Assembly (NCBI GenBank): GCA_004352715.1
Contig: SCFE01000002.1
Location: forward strand, 2,727,914-2,791,913
Source of the DNA: Hofstenia miamia
Lineage: Eukaryota > Xenacoelomorpha > Acoela
Length of the DNA stretch: 64,000 nucleotides
Direction of reading: 5' to 3'
How positions within the stretch are numbered: the first letter of the stretch is position 1; each line of letters starts with the position of its first letter. Positions 36,751-47,499 of the stretch are shown here, one piece after another. The notes under the pieces are model-generated. The model was not told the DNA's origin. It saw only the letters and a program-made list of their open reading frames with translations, and did not search any database. A program made the position numbers and the translations under genes.

Positions 36751-37920
36751 GTGAAAATAAATCGGTTTAAATTTTTTCAACCCAAAATTTCTTTCCGTTT
36801 TACAACAGGTTTTGAAACTTTGAAAGTAATTCATAAACTTAAGCCCAAAAAATCCAGTGGGCCTTCCAAAATTCCTTCATGGGCACTTAAAATCACTGCA
36901 CATACGGTTGCCAGTCCCTTAAATTTCATGTTTAACGAATGCAATAAAAAGTAATTACCTTCCGGATTATGTAAAACTCTTATTTTAAAAAAATATATAG
37001 ACAAATTTCAGTTACTTTTCCAATAAGCAAAGTATTCGAGAGATTATTACACGATCAAATAACGGAACACATAAATATATGCAATCTTTTGTCAAATACT
37101 CAATTTGCATTTCAAAAAAATTTTCAACTACTGATGCACTTCTGAAAAGCTAAGAAGAATTAGAGATCTTCACTTGTCGCAAATAAATTCCTAGCTATTG
37201 CTTGCTTAGACCGTTTAAAAACTCGTAATTCTATTAATAGTAGCATACTAATAGAAAAATGATCATATATGGGATTTTCATATAATATCCAAAATTTGAT
37301 AAATAGTTATTTGAAGCATATATATCAGAGATTAAAGTTAAGCGATGTTTTCTTCAGATTGGTTACCTGTTAATATTTGAGTTCCTCAAGGAAAAATTCT
37401 TGGTCCCATTCCTTTTAATTTATATGTAAACAATATGCACAGGACAACTGATTGTAGTTTAATTCAATACGCCGATGATACATGCATATTCAGCGATAAT
37501 AAATCTATGCATATATTGTAACAAATTTAGATAAAACTGCACTTTGTACTTTGCTGCCCACTAAAATAATATAGATGTTTCAGCCTTAACCCTTAATCTC
37601 AATAATTCCGATTGTAGATAATTTCAATTTTTCCGTGCATTTATAATGAGTCATCTCAATTAGGCGGTATATTTGAAGGTCTATCCTTTTCCCAAGACAG
37701 CTAATCATGTTTAACACACTGTTAACATTTTTCAAGCTCATCAAGAAATTACCACCTTATAATATTATTTCAATGCCTGGATTTATTCATAAACAGAACT
37801 CCAGCTCAAAACATTTTACCTGCATTAAGTACAGAAAAAAGTCTTGAAAGTGTCATTCCTTAATACTGCTACCTGAAGAAATAAAGAAAGTTGAAAAATT
37901 AAGAGCTTTTAAGAAGCAAA
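36751..37920 (+). pseudogene. Degenerate LINE reverse transcriptase (CR1/Jockey-like)
   Basis: Blocks appear in correct order but in shifting frames. KSSGPSKIPSWALK lies near 36850-36891 and PISKVFERLLHDQ near 37019-37057. TQFAFQK with STTDALL follows near 37100-37142. VPQGKILGPIPFNLYVNNM starts at 37381, with the catalytic QYADDT ending at 37482. A C-terminal LPEEIKKVEKLRAFKKQ tail lies near 37870-37920. The YADD active site is intact, but many stops and frameshifts make it non-functional. A second copy of the same element at 42754-44399 lacks exactly this coding part (36751-37903). Confidence 0.8.
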
Positions 37921-38950
37921 TTTTCTTTAAGAAAAATACATCTCAGGTCAATCATGGCTAGAATAAAAATTCTACAACAAAGATTATTCAACAACCTGTA
38001 CTTGAAATCTCCTAGTAATTTCTTTTTAGCCTGTTAGATATATTGTATAGTATTTTTTTGCTTTTGTTAGTATTGTTTGTATTTGTATGTATGTTTGTAT
38101 ATTTTTGACGCTATAAATTANGTGTGATAGAGAAAGATAGAACAGATCACGAGGAAATGAAGATGAGGCTAAGGAAAGAATGCAAGAGGAGAGTAAGGAA
38201 GGTACTACAGAAGTCAGCATTGAATTGGCAGAACAGCATAAAGGCATTTAATACGTGGGCGATAACAGTGTTGAGATATTTGGCAGGAAAGTTAGGTGGA
38301 ACAAGAAAGAACTGAGGTATTTAGACAGGGAGACAAGAAAGATACTAGCAGCAGAGAGAGCATTCAACCNTTTTGACGCTATAAATTATGAGTTTTTCAT
38401 TGTAAATATTTATCTGAATAAATAATATTTTAGCCTATCTTATTGTGTTCAGTGAATAAATTTTTTAGTTAATGTATGTATTCTGCATCACTACGCATCA
38501 TTTAGTTTACATGGACTGCTGCATGTGTTGCTCTTTTGAAACTTAACAAGTTTTTGCAACTGTTATTTACATATTGCAAATCAGGGTTAGCATGTTTAAG
38601 ACATGGGGTGTTTTAAGCATTTTTCTTTTGCAAAGTTTTTTGAATTGGTATTTTTGAAAAACTGTCAAAATCTGGAAAGGTTCTTCATCAACTAATACAT
38701 CCACAGTTTTGTTGATATAATATTATTCATTGAATTCATGTTAAGCAAGTAATTTACTTCGCCTCTACTTAGTTATGAATTGCATATACAAATAGGTGTT
38801 AAGCGTTTATGAAGATTTTATAAGTTATCAGAAATGATTGAATTTCTTGGTATCAAATCAAAGACATTTTTATGTTTCTTTTAAGTTCTCTTACTAATTT
38901 TTCTTTCTAAATTTAATATTGAAACTTATAATTTAAAACAAAATTAATAA
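37904..38950 (+). repeat. LINE 3' region (partner 43643-44399)
   Basis: Matches 43643-44399 except for a 248-bp piece between two Ns (38122-38369) and small changes. Both copies end at aacaaaattaataaaat, after which they diverge (ttgatttt versus tgtcttta). That common end is therefore the likely 3' terminus of the element. The sequence after it here (38951 onward) is found without the element at 47349. Confidence 0.75.
38122..38369 (+). mobile_element. Foreign LINE reverse transcriptase C-terminal fragment between two single Ns
   Basis: 248 bp bounded by N at 38121 and N at 38370, with the same 18 bases (ttttgacgctataaatta) on both outer sides. It is purine-rich, unlike its surroundings. The translation includes RLRKECKRRVRKVL, NSIKAFNTWAITVLRYLAG and, after a one-base frameshift, KKELRYLDRETRKIL. 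These match the region after the reverse transcriptase core in a common LINE family (AINTWAxxVxRYxAG; DRKTRKLL). The paralogous site at 43834-43852 has no insert. It is probably a small contig wrongly placed here. Confidence 0.75.
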
Positions 38951-39060
38951 AATTTGATTTTAGAAAAAATTTTGTTAATTCAATCATTTATATATAATAA
39001 TATTTTAAGTTATTATAAATATTTACCGTATACTAATATCATATCTAGGAATTCATTTCA

Positions 39061-39067
<7 letters not shown>
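38951..39067 (+). repeat. 117-bp segment shared with 47349-47466
   Basis: Starts aatttgattttagaaaaaat and runs to the TA tract at 39063. The second occurrence at 47349-47466 differs mainly by one TA unit. Here it is followed by the 3.5-kb block at 39113, whose second copy lies at 51801. Confidence 0.85.

Positions 39068-39112
<45 letters not shown>
39063..39112. repeat. (TA)n microsatellite
   Basis: 50 bases of alternating TA between the 117-bp segment and the duplicated 3.5-kb block. Confidence 0.95.
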
Positions 39113-39117
<5 letters not shown>

Positions 39118-40404
39118 AATAATCCATGCATCGAAATGTATTTGTTTATTAGTAGACATTCTGAGAGGTTTTCGGCACTAATATATTAAGTTCAAATCTG
39201 TGTGAATTATTTTGAATATGGTAGCTGTCTATCATGACATTTTTGCAAATCAATACAAAATACAACTCAAGTAGTTTGTATTAGAGAGAAATTCGATAAG
39301 AGTGTTGAAAATTTACCAATTTGTACGTTTAACTTTCTGTTTTTTACGAATGCCCATTACTCTATCTGATACAAGTCCGCTTATAACAATGTTTCATCAC
39401 CAGTTACATCCATTAACCTGTTTTCGTAATTCTTACTCTATGAATTGTTCAAATATGTATCCACTTGTACATAAACCATAACTACAGCTTTTCACAAGTT
39501 GATCTAATAGAAACCTGAAAATTTACTTCCCATAACTTTTAGGTTTTTGAAAAAACTAAATCAAGAATTTGCTGCAGATTACAATTTTTTACGGATAAAA
39601 GGCACTAAAATATAGTTCTTAATGTTTTCCTCATTAAAATGTCGATCCTTCTGTCACACTTTTCAATGTGATTAAAAGACGTTTGAGAGGGAAATAAATT
39701 AGAACCTAATGCATAGTTTGAGTCAAGCCTTCTGTAAACATAAAAGGCCTTGTTTGAGTTTAATTTCCAGATCATTTGCTCGGAAAGCGCGGCTAGCTGT
39801 TATTTTCATTGTCATTTTAATGCACAACTTTTTTGAAAATTTGATTGTTTATGTAATAGGGGCAAATCTTAGACATTCAATAAATGTACTTGTTGTTAAA
39901 ATTTTGAAGATGCATGCTTGTATAAAATCCTTATTAAAATTGGATTTTAAACAATGCATTGTATAATATCCCCTTACTAATAGTAGAAGATTGTATGTGG
40001 GAAATCCTTTTTAAGCAAATTCCCAATGATTTATATGGCTATAATGAGTAAATTCTTTTAAATTCTCCAAAATGACACATATATTCTAAAGCATTTAAGA
40101 GATGGGAGACTTTCCAAATGGATATGTACCTGGTTTGGAAACAATTATTAAAAAAAAGTAAACAAAAACCCCTTATCATTGAAATTTGTTGACCGCATTG
40201 ACTTTTGAGCCGTCCTGATCATAGACAGACTTTTTAAGAGTATTGGAACAAAAACCGGACAAACACAGACACATGTGTCACCCCATTGGTAATATTACGT
40301 AAAGGAGATGTAATCAGACAAATAAGAATCGATTAAATGTAAAGCTTATGTGGAACTTTATGGAAAGCTTTAAAAAATGGGGTTATAAGCAGTATACTAA
40401 TGAT

Positions 40405-41455
40405 GGGTTCCGGATAGTGAATTGAATATACCGGATACCGGATTATTTGACTACCGGATACCGGATAATATATTGTTCAATTATTACTAGAGCAACCAGG
40501 AATTTTACTTTAAAAAAACAAAATATGACCTTATTTTTATGATCATCATAAATTTGACAAAATTTAGTTAAATATGCCCTAAAATATTAACATCGATTTT
40601 TCAATATTATCCATTTAAGCAAAAATAAAACGCTTTTCTGTTACTGAGAACAAGATATAAACCAAATAAAAAATTCTTACATAATAAAAAGTCAATTTTT
40701 CGAAGAAACTACTTTACTAAAGTATAATAAAAGCACATAAATTTCCATATATTATTGTGGTTAAGATTTCTGTCATAGGCTAAGAATTTTCTCAACACAG
40801 AGACACTTCTCTCAAATGCAGCCGATGTTGCTTGACATTTTCGTAATCTAGCATACAATTCTGATTAAATGTCCAACCCCTTTCTTTCCATTTTAACAGT
40901 GAAACCGTTATTTTCTAATCGTGACTTGATATAGGTGATTATTTCACAGCTATCATTTCCAAGATCAACGTTGAGAGTAATAACAACATCTGGTGGAATT
41001 TCACCTCGGTCAAACATTGAACAACCTTTATTTTTTATGATAGCAATTATATTTTCAACACTCATATATTTTGCCTAAATACGCATGGCACAATTCTGCA
41101 GCACGTGTGCCTTGCAAAATCCATGAAATAATAATATGGTATAGTTCCTTTAATATTTTTCCGCTGCCATCATACATGGCTAATCCTCTTGGTTGCTCTA
41201 ATTATTTATAAAGAACAACCTCATTTCTCAATTAATATCGACCAATAGCTAATGAAAATAGATAAATATTGAATAGATGTGTCAGAAAAACTTGTTTTGT
41301 TGCATGACAACTTGCATATCATGGAAAAACATAGTTTTTCCTTGAAAATTCTATTTTAAATCAAGTTTTTCTCAGAATATGTTATCCGGTAAAATCCGAT
41401 AAACAAACGTAATTTTACCACATACCGGATACGGATCCCGGTACATTCCTAAAAT
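40405..41455 (-). mobile_element. Degenerate hAT-like element
   Basis: The left side holds GGTTCCGGATAGTG and two direct copies of TACCGGATACCGGAT. The right side holds ttatccggtaaaatccg and ataccggatacggatcccgg. GGATACCGG-type ends are common in hAT elements. Between them lies a minus-strand remnant of the hAT C-terminal dimerisation region. Boundaries are approximate and no 8-bp target duplication was established. Confidence 0.55.
40709..41065 (-). pseudogene. hAT transposase C-terminal remnant with an in-frame stop
   Basis: The minus-strand frame reads 66 codons, a TAA stop, then continues in the same frame with LYARLRKCQATSAAFERSVS and VLRKFLAYDR before a final TAG. The QATSAAFERSVS stretch matches the P/QATSAxSERxFS core of hAT dimerisation domains. 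The internal stop is present in both copies of the block (also at 53397-53753), so it predates the duplication or the same DNA was assembled twice. Confidence 0.65.
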
Positions 41456-42486
41456 ATTCTAAAGCAGAATTTTTAATTGAATATTATCATGTAAATATAA
41501 AGTATGAATTTAAAATAGAATAATTTATATTTTGCTAAAATATTATTCCTTTCCAACTTGGCAGCAGCATCCGGTTGCACCACTTGCAACCTCCAAGTTG
41601 CATTATGTAGTTTTCACATAAATAGTACTACTAATTATACAGATCTGTTATGCTTGCCTTTTCAAACATTATATGCCTCTAATGTGGTGCAATTTGTATG
41701 TGAACCGACCTAATTTAGCCAATTTTCATCAAGCTTGAAGTGTGACTAATACTCAAGTGTGTCCAATATTCGAAAAAATATGATAAAGCATTGTTTGCCT
41801 TAGTAGAACACCATCTTAAAATTACAGGTATACAGCCAATGTACAGACTTAACTTTTCAAAATCTTAACAGAGATGTGTTTCAATTTATCTGAAAATATT
41901 TAATCAGAATGTTCAGAAAACCTGAAAAAATCAGGATGTAAATACTAGTCATAATCAGGACTGTCTTGTATATTTAAGCTTTTTATTTAAGAGTTTGAGT
42001 AAATATAAATATTATGCATTAAAAAATTAAACTTCTGGAATTCATTCCAAAAATAGATCATTTTGAAAAAAGTGAAACGTTAAGTTGAAAATATAAAGAT
42101 CGCACCCCTAAAACCCTAAAAATAACAGAGTGTCTTCTGTAATGTCAATGCAATGATAGCAATATATCATATACCGGAGAAACTTAGAGAAATCCAGGGA
42201 CATGATTGAAAGACGATAACATGAAACGAAAGAAGAAACTTTTAAAATTAAATCTTAAAATGGGCTAACAGTCAAAACACTTTATAGCTAAACATCTTCA
42301 AATTTATAATGCTTGAAAGATGTCTGTCTTCTAATAGGCATAGCTGATTACATAATATTTAGTTACAGCTCTTATAATCCTGGTGATTATTCTCACATTT
42401 CACTATCTTTAAATGAAGATTAAATCATAGAAAATGGTCGGTTTCAAATTTTATTATAAGATGTCTCACAAAATCTCTAAATATAC

Positions 42487-42489
<3 letters not shown>

Positions 42490-42521
<32 letters not shown>
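42490..42521. repeat. (TA)n microsatellite
   Basis: 32 bases of alternating TA followed by tgtatgtatata. The same tract occurs at 55178-55209. Confidence 0.95.
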
Positions 42522-42529
<8 letters not shown>

Positions 42530-42587
42530 ATATAAACCATTAAACAAAGATAGTTAGCAGATGTATTTATATATCATATGTGTAGTN

Positions 42588-42753
42588 GTGTGACAAAAAA
42601 TATTTTTTTCTTAGTTGAGTATATTTTTTCGGTATTTCTGGTCAATGTGATATTGCTAAAAATGAATTTGATGCTTCACAGTATTAACAATACTATAGGA
42701 AATATCATGAAATTAAGTTTATGGCCTAAATAGATGATTGAATATACAAATCG
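42588..42753 (+). repeat. Repeat module A, copy 3 (truncated at N)
   Basis: Begins gtgtgacaaaaaat, lacking the first 32 or so bases of module A, immediately after N at 42587, and continues directly into module B. Confidence 0.85.
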
Positions 42754-44399
42754 CAGTAAAAACTTCCTAATTGAAATTAAAAATTATTCAATAGCATCCT
42801 AAAATATAGTATTTTTGAAGCTGCAAACGTTGATAAGTCAACATGACGTGCTTTGCATTACATAATATATTATAATAGTGATGTCATTTTTGCAGCAGCA
42901 TTAGAGAGAAAGGATTTAACAAGTTTAACAATAATTTTTAGTCAGCATGTATAACTTACATGCTTAAAAATGTCAAACTCAGTTTTGAAGTTTTGTTAAT
43001 AAAAACTTGTCCGTTTTGTGTTGGCAGCCTTGACTTATATGCATTTTTAGTTTAATGTAATTTAAATTATTAATATTAATAATAACTTATTATATTGTAA
43101 ATATTCTTGAATGTATATTTAAAATTTAGTAGTGGAAAACTTTGATAATAAATTGTCATATTACTGTTCAGGGATGACCCGTTGGTCACGCCGGAGTATT
43201 TAATCATCGGCCAACAATAGTTCTGTAACTTTCAAGAAAAAGCGCTAATTTCGCCACAAATTTCCTTACCAAAACAATTGTATTCAACGAACAGAAAATA
43301 TATTGTTTCGTTCAAATAAAAAAAATAGCATGAAAACGTTTTTTAACAGGCTACAGCATTGCCATGACATAAAGTACTTCAATTTATTTTATCTACAATC
43401 ATTTTTAGTTTTGTAACATATTGAGTGTTAAGGTGTTCAAATAAATACATATCACCATTAAATATTTGGCAGTAATTTCAAAGAAGAAAATAATGTAATA
43501 TCGCCACAAAGGCGGCTATTAAAAAACTGATATGGTCTATTAATAATATTTATGATGCCTATCTTTCCTATTGACATTTCTAATGAATTAAATCAGACTT
43601 TTATTAATCTAATAAAATGCAATGGTCCAATAGTTAAGTTAAGCTTTTAAGAATTTACTTTAAGATAAATACATCTCAGGTCAATCATGGCTAGAATAAA
43701 AATTCTACAACAAAGATTATTCAACAACCTGTACTTGAAATCTAGTAATTTCTTTTTAGCCTGTTAGATATATTGTATTAATAGTATTTTTTGCTTTTGT
43801 TAGTATTGTTTGTATTTATATGTATGTTTGTATATTTTTGACGCTATAAATTATGAGTTTTTCATTGTAAATATTTATCTGAATAAATAATATTTTAGCC
43901 TATCTTATTGTGTTCAGTGAATAAATTTTTGAGTTAATGCATGTATTCTGCATCACTACGCATCATTTAGTTTACATGGACTGCTGCATGTGTTGCTCTT
44001 TTGAAACTTAGCAAGTTTTTGCAACTGTTATTTACATATTGCAAGTCAGGGTTAGCATGTTTAAGACATGGGGTGTTTTAAGCATTTGTCTTTTGCAAAG
44101 TTTTTTGAATTGGTATTTTTGAAAAACTGTCAAAATCTGGAAAGTTTCTTCATCAACTAATACGTCCACAGTTTTGTTGATGTAATATTAATCATTGAAT
44201 TCATATTAAGCAAGTACTTAGTTATGAATTGCATATACAAATAGGTGTTAAGCGTTTATGAAGATTTTACAAGTTATCAGAAATGATTGAATTTCTTGGT
44301 ATCAAATCAAAGACATTTTTGTTTCTTTTAAGTTCTCTTACTAATTTTTCTTTCTAAATTTAATATTGAAACTTATAATTCAAAACAAAATTAATAAAA
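42754..44399 (+). mobile_element. Internally deleted copy of the module B-C-LINE unit
   Basis: Contains module B (42754-43219), module C (43220-43639) and the LINE 3' region (43643-44399), all matching 35865-38950. The 1.15 kb of reverse transcriptase sequence present at 36751-37903 is missing. It ends at aacaaaattaataaaat. This is either a non-autonomous deletion derivative or a second haplotype. Confidence 0.8.
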
Positions 44400-44726
44400 T
44401 TGTCTTTATAATTTCCTTCCTATGCTTCGTGTTTCTGGTGAAGTTTTTCTTAAATGTATTTTGTACGATATTTTGTCTTGTCTTAAACTTAAAAAAAGTT
44501 TCTAAAGATTTCATATTCTAATGAAGACAAATAATTATCTCTCTTGATTTTAAACAAGGTATTTTGATTCACAGGTAGTGATGAAAAACAATTTAGTAGA
44601 TAAGCAGAAAATGTTCAGCATTTTATCTGAGTAATTTTGCAATAATTCGGAAGATAAACTTTAAGGCTTTGAAAGCATCTTGATTCCTCGTAACATTTTC
44701 TGTACTATTTTATTGACTTCATTCTA

Positions 44727-45271
44727 AAGGTGTGTTCCCACTATCGACTTTTATCATCTGTCAAGAAATCGGTGATAAAAGTCGATAGTGTGAACACTCT
44801 ATCTGCTTTTTTATCGGCTGATAAAAGTCGATAGTCTGAACGCTCCATCCGATTTTTTGGCAAAACAGCCAAATTACTGTCATCTGATAATTTACGTGGA
44901 GTACGTACTCCACGGTCTGAACGGTACTAAAACTAGTCGAATAGCTACTTGAAACTAATTGCTTACTTCTCAAGTAGGGAACAGACTATCAAAACGTAAA
45001 TTATTGTCGTTGAAATATTTCAACTTCAAAATATGTAAACATTGTTTACATTCCAAGACAAACCAATCCATAAACAGATGTTGTTGTTTTTCTTACTGTC
45101 AATCAAAAGATGATAATTTATCATCTGATAAAAAATCGATAGTCTGAACGCTCTTCCAACTCCACTTTTTCTGATAAAAAATCGGATGATAAAAAATCGC
45201 CAATGTGAACGAAAATAATTGAATTTTCGATTAAAATCTGCTGATAAAAGTCGATAGTGGGAACACACCTT
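44727..45271. mobile_element. Foldback or MITE-type element with long inverted ends
   Basis: 545 bp. The left end reads AAGGTGTGTTCCCACTATCG and the right end is its exact reverse complement over the first 30 or so bases. Inside, TGATAAAAGTCGATAG occurs at 44773-44788, 44819-44834 and 45242-45257, and inverted at 44741-44756. Related gtctgaacgctc and tgataaaaaatcg motifs lie on both arms. No transposase is encoded. The internal multiplication of the end motif is typical of foldback elements. The target-site duplication is not clear. Confidence 0.8.
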
Positions 45272-45709
45272 AAAATGTTGTCAAAGAATATTCCTAAATC
45301 CAAAAAAATCCAAAATATTAATCAACATGAGGAAACGAAATGCATTTCAATGGTTGGGTGAAGGTTATTAAAATTTTAAAATCAGAAAATGTGAAACTTA
45401 TGCAAGATACGGTTTTGAATCATATTTCGCAATCATCCTTATTTGGATTGCTATTTAAAAACTGATGCTTTGTTCAGAAAGTGAGTTTATATATTAGATA
45501 ACTAACACAATGTTATATTTATAAAAAAAGTGTATGTATATAAAATAATGCATTTATTCTTATTAAATATTTGAAATCAAGTTTTTTGAAGTTTGTAAAT
45601 TAAAAGACTTAAAAAGTCTTTTCAAAATCGAATTATTTCTAGACATCCATGGTGTTTGTTTCTAAGAATTTGAAATAATATATAATATATTTATTCTGCT
45701 TTTATTTAG

Positions 45710-45862
45710 CCTGCTATTCCTCTTATTCCTCGTCTTCAACAGAAAATCACACCGGCTGTGGATGAATTAGCAGAATTGAAGAAATTCGATAGAATCAAGA
45801 ACTATCATTATCTTTCCCATTTCGGTTTTCGCTCAGACACGATTTTTGAAATGTTGTCTTAG
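45710..45862 (+). CDS. Possible terminal coding exon of an unidentified gene
   Basis: Follows an acceptor-like ctgcttttatttag and gives 50 codons plus TAG with protein-like content (PAIPLIPRLQQKITPAVDEL, then AELKKFDRIKNYHYLSHFGF, then RSDTIFEML). AATAAA occurs at 46008-46013. I do not recognise the family. No upstream exon was found, and the two sides of the exon are ordinary AT-rich DNA. The phase is chosen because it is the only open one. Confidence 0.4.
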   Translation, partial: PAIPLIPRLQQKITPAVDELAELKKFDRIKNYHYLSHFGFRSDTIFEMLS

Positions 45863-47348
45863 TACAAAAGATTATATCGATTTTTGTTTTTCAAGAACCC
45901 ATGTTATAATTGATAAGGGATTGCATTTCTCAGAATGGTTATGAAAGTAGGATGGTTGCAAGTTAACTAAAAAATCAATTATCAATGAACTGTTTACCTA
46001 TTTGAAGAATAAACGTGAAGAAATAAATGAAGATCATAATGAATAATTTTGGAAAATGTGATTCAATAATATAAAGTACACAAACGCTTTAGTGCGAATT
46101 GCTTTACTATCATATTTACATCATCATCAACATCATACCGAAACTAGCTTTGAGTTCAAGCACTGTCCTTTTATCAGATGTGCTTGGAAGTGGGGAGGGG
46201 GCTATGCCACCATCTATAAAATGACATACTCCAAAGGGGAGTATTACACACCTGCCCACTTTCACTCATTTTGAAAATTTTGTAGTTCATTTATAAAAAT
46301 TTTAAGCAAGCTTTGTAAGGAGTATAGCATTTATGTAATAATTCAAGTTCAAAACAGATGTTGACAAAAATTGATCTCAATATTGTTTAGCAGTTTTTAA
46401 AGAATGATACAGATTTGTTAAAATTTTGTAAATATTAGTAAATGTATCACCAATATTTCTAATATATTTTAAAAATTTGTAAATATGATATATTTTGAAA
46501 AATTTTGTTGGTGATGCGGAAACTTCGGTTCTAAATTCCTGTCCTGGATCCCTTATGCGAGGATCTCTATTCTATTAGTTAAACTGCTACCAACATAATC
46601 ACTAGAGAGTGCCAATATGGGCTTAGCATTGACGCAAACCAACCGACCAAAATACTAACTGTCTGAATGGTGATTAACATCAGTAAATTTTTATTAAAAA
46701 ATCCAAGCTTTGATGCCATTTTCCGCTCTAAGTAGTACTGAGCCGGTACCTGAGCCCGACCCTGGTAGGTTCATTCAGGTACCTGCAACAATTCTCAAAT
46801 CATCGCAGCCAAATGAAGTTGGCTGCGAGGTGACTTATATAAGTAAAAAACTTACTAGTCATATGTTGAAAATACAACTGATTTTTAATTTTGTATAGTT
46901 TTGTTGTGTGCTATAGATAATTAGTTGTTGAAAATTGAAAGTGCGGATACGGGCGAAATGTTACAGTTAAACCCGGTAAGAGTACACATGAACCTCCTAT
47001 AAATGGATGAAATAATTTATTAGTACAGACTTACTGAGAGTTAACATCACAATCTTGTCATCTTCTCAATTATATAGTATAACATTTCAATAGTTTTGGA
47101 AAGTATGGAATAACTTCTGTAGTTATATATTATTGAGACCACCTCAAAGGATAGCAAAGCACCTATGCCATTTATGTCATGACCCAAATCAAGCCCGGCC
47201 CTTTGTAATCGATAGAAATCAATATCACCTCATTACGTTCAAACCCAGCACAAGATTTTTTGGAAATAATAAACTTTTTAGCAACTCAGTGCAGCTCACT
47301 CGTGATGTAAGTACTTAACATGCATCTAATTACTTTCTCCAAAATTAT
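45863..47348. other. Non-coding stretch with a perfect hairpin and one weak exon candidate
   Basis: 46803-46828 is a perfect hairpin: TCGCAGCCAA, loop ATGAAG, TTGGCTGCGA. Just upstream, ggtacctg occurs and its inverse caggtacc recurs (46745-46784). The open stretch 47133-47306 ends at a strong donor context (GAT then GTAAGT) and encodes CHLCHDPNQARPF, but no acceptor or partner exon is evident, so it is not annotated as a gene. Confidence 0.35.
46803..46828. repeat. Perfect 10-bp hairpin
   Basis: Arms TCGCAGCCAA and TTGGCTGCGA with a six-base loop. GC-rich compared with the surroundings. No poly-T follows, so there is no reason to call it a terminator. Confidence 0.7.
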
Positions 47349-47466
47349 AATTTGATTTTAGAAAAAATTTTGTTAATTCAATCATTTATATAATAATATT
47401 TTAAGTTATTATAAATATTTACCGTATACTAATATCATATCTAGGAATTCATTTCAATGTATATAA
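47349..47466 (+). repeat. 118-bp segment shared with 38951-39067
   Basis: Same sequence as the left flank of the 3.5-kb block at 39113. Here it is followed not by that block but by 33 bases of unrelated sequence and a gap. The block's second copy starts only at 51801. Confidence 0.85.
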
Positions 47467-47499
47467 GTAGTAAAGAATAGCAGGGGAATATATATGCAG

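Larger units (their letters stand above)
39113..42586 (+). repeat. 3.47-kb near-identical block, copy 1 (partner 51801-55274)
   Basis: Constant offset of 12688 from end to end with no net length difference and, by eye, almost no substitutions. It contains a hAT remnant (about 40405-41455), a nested inverted repeat at 41554-41600 and a (TA)n tract at 42490-42521. The end coincides with N at 42587. The copy at 51801 ends ten bases before a 1000-N gap. Confidence 0.92.

Noticed and set aside
39709-39966. 85-codon frame, identical at 52397-52654
   Set aside because: Again inside a near-identical block, with no motif, no splice signals and ordinary base composition.
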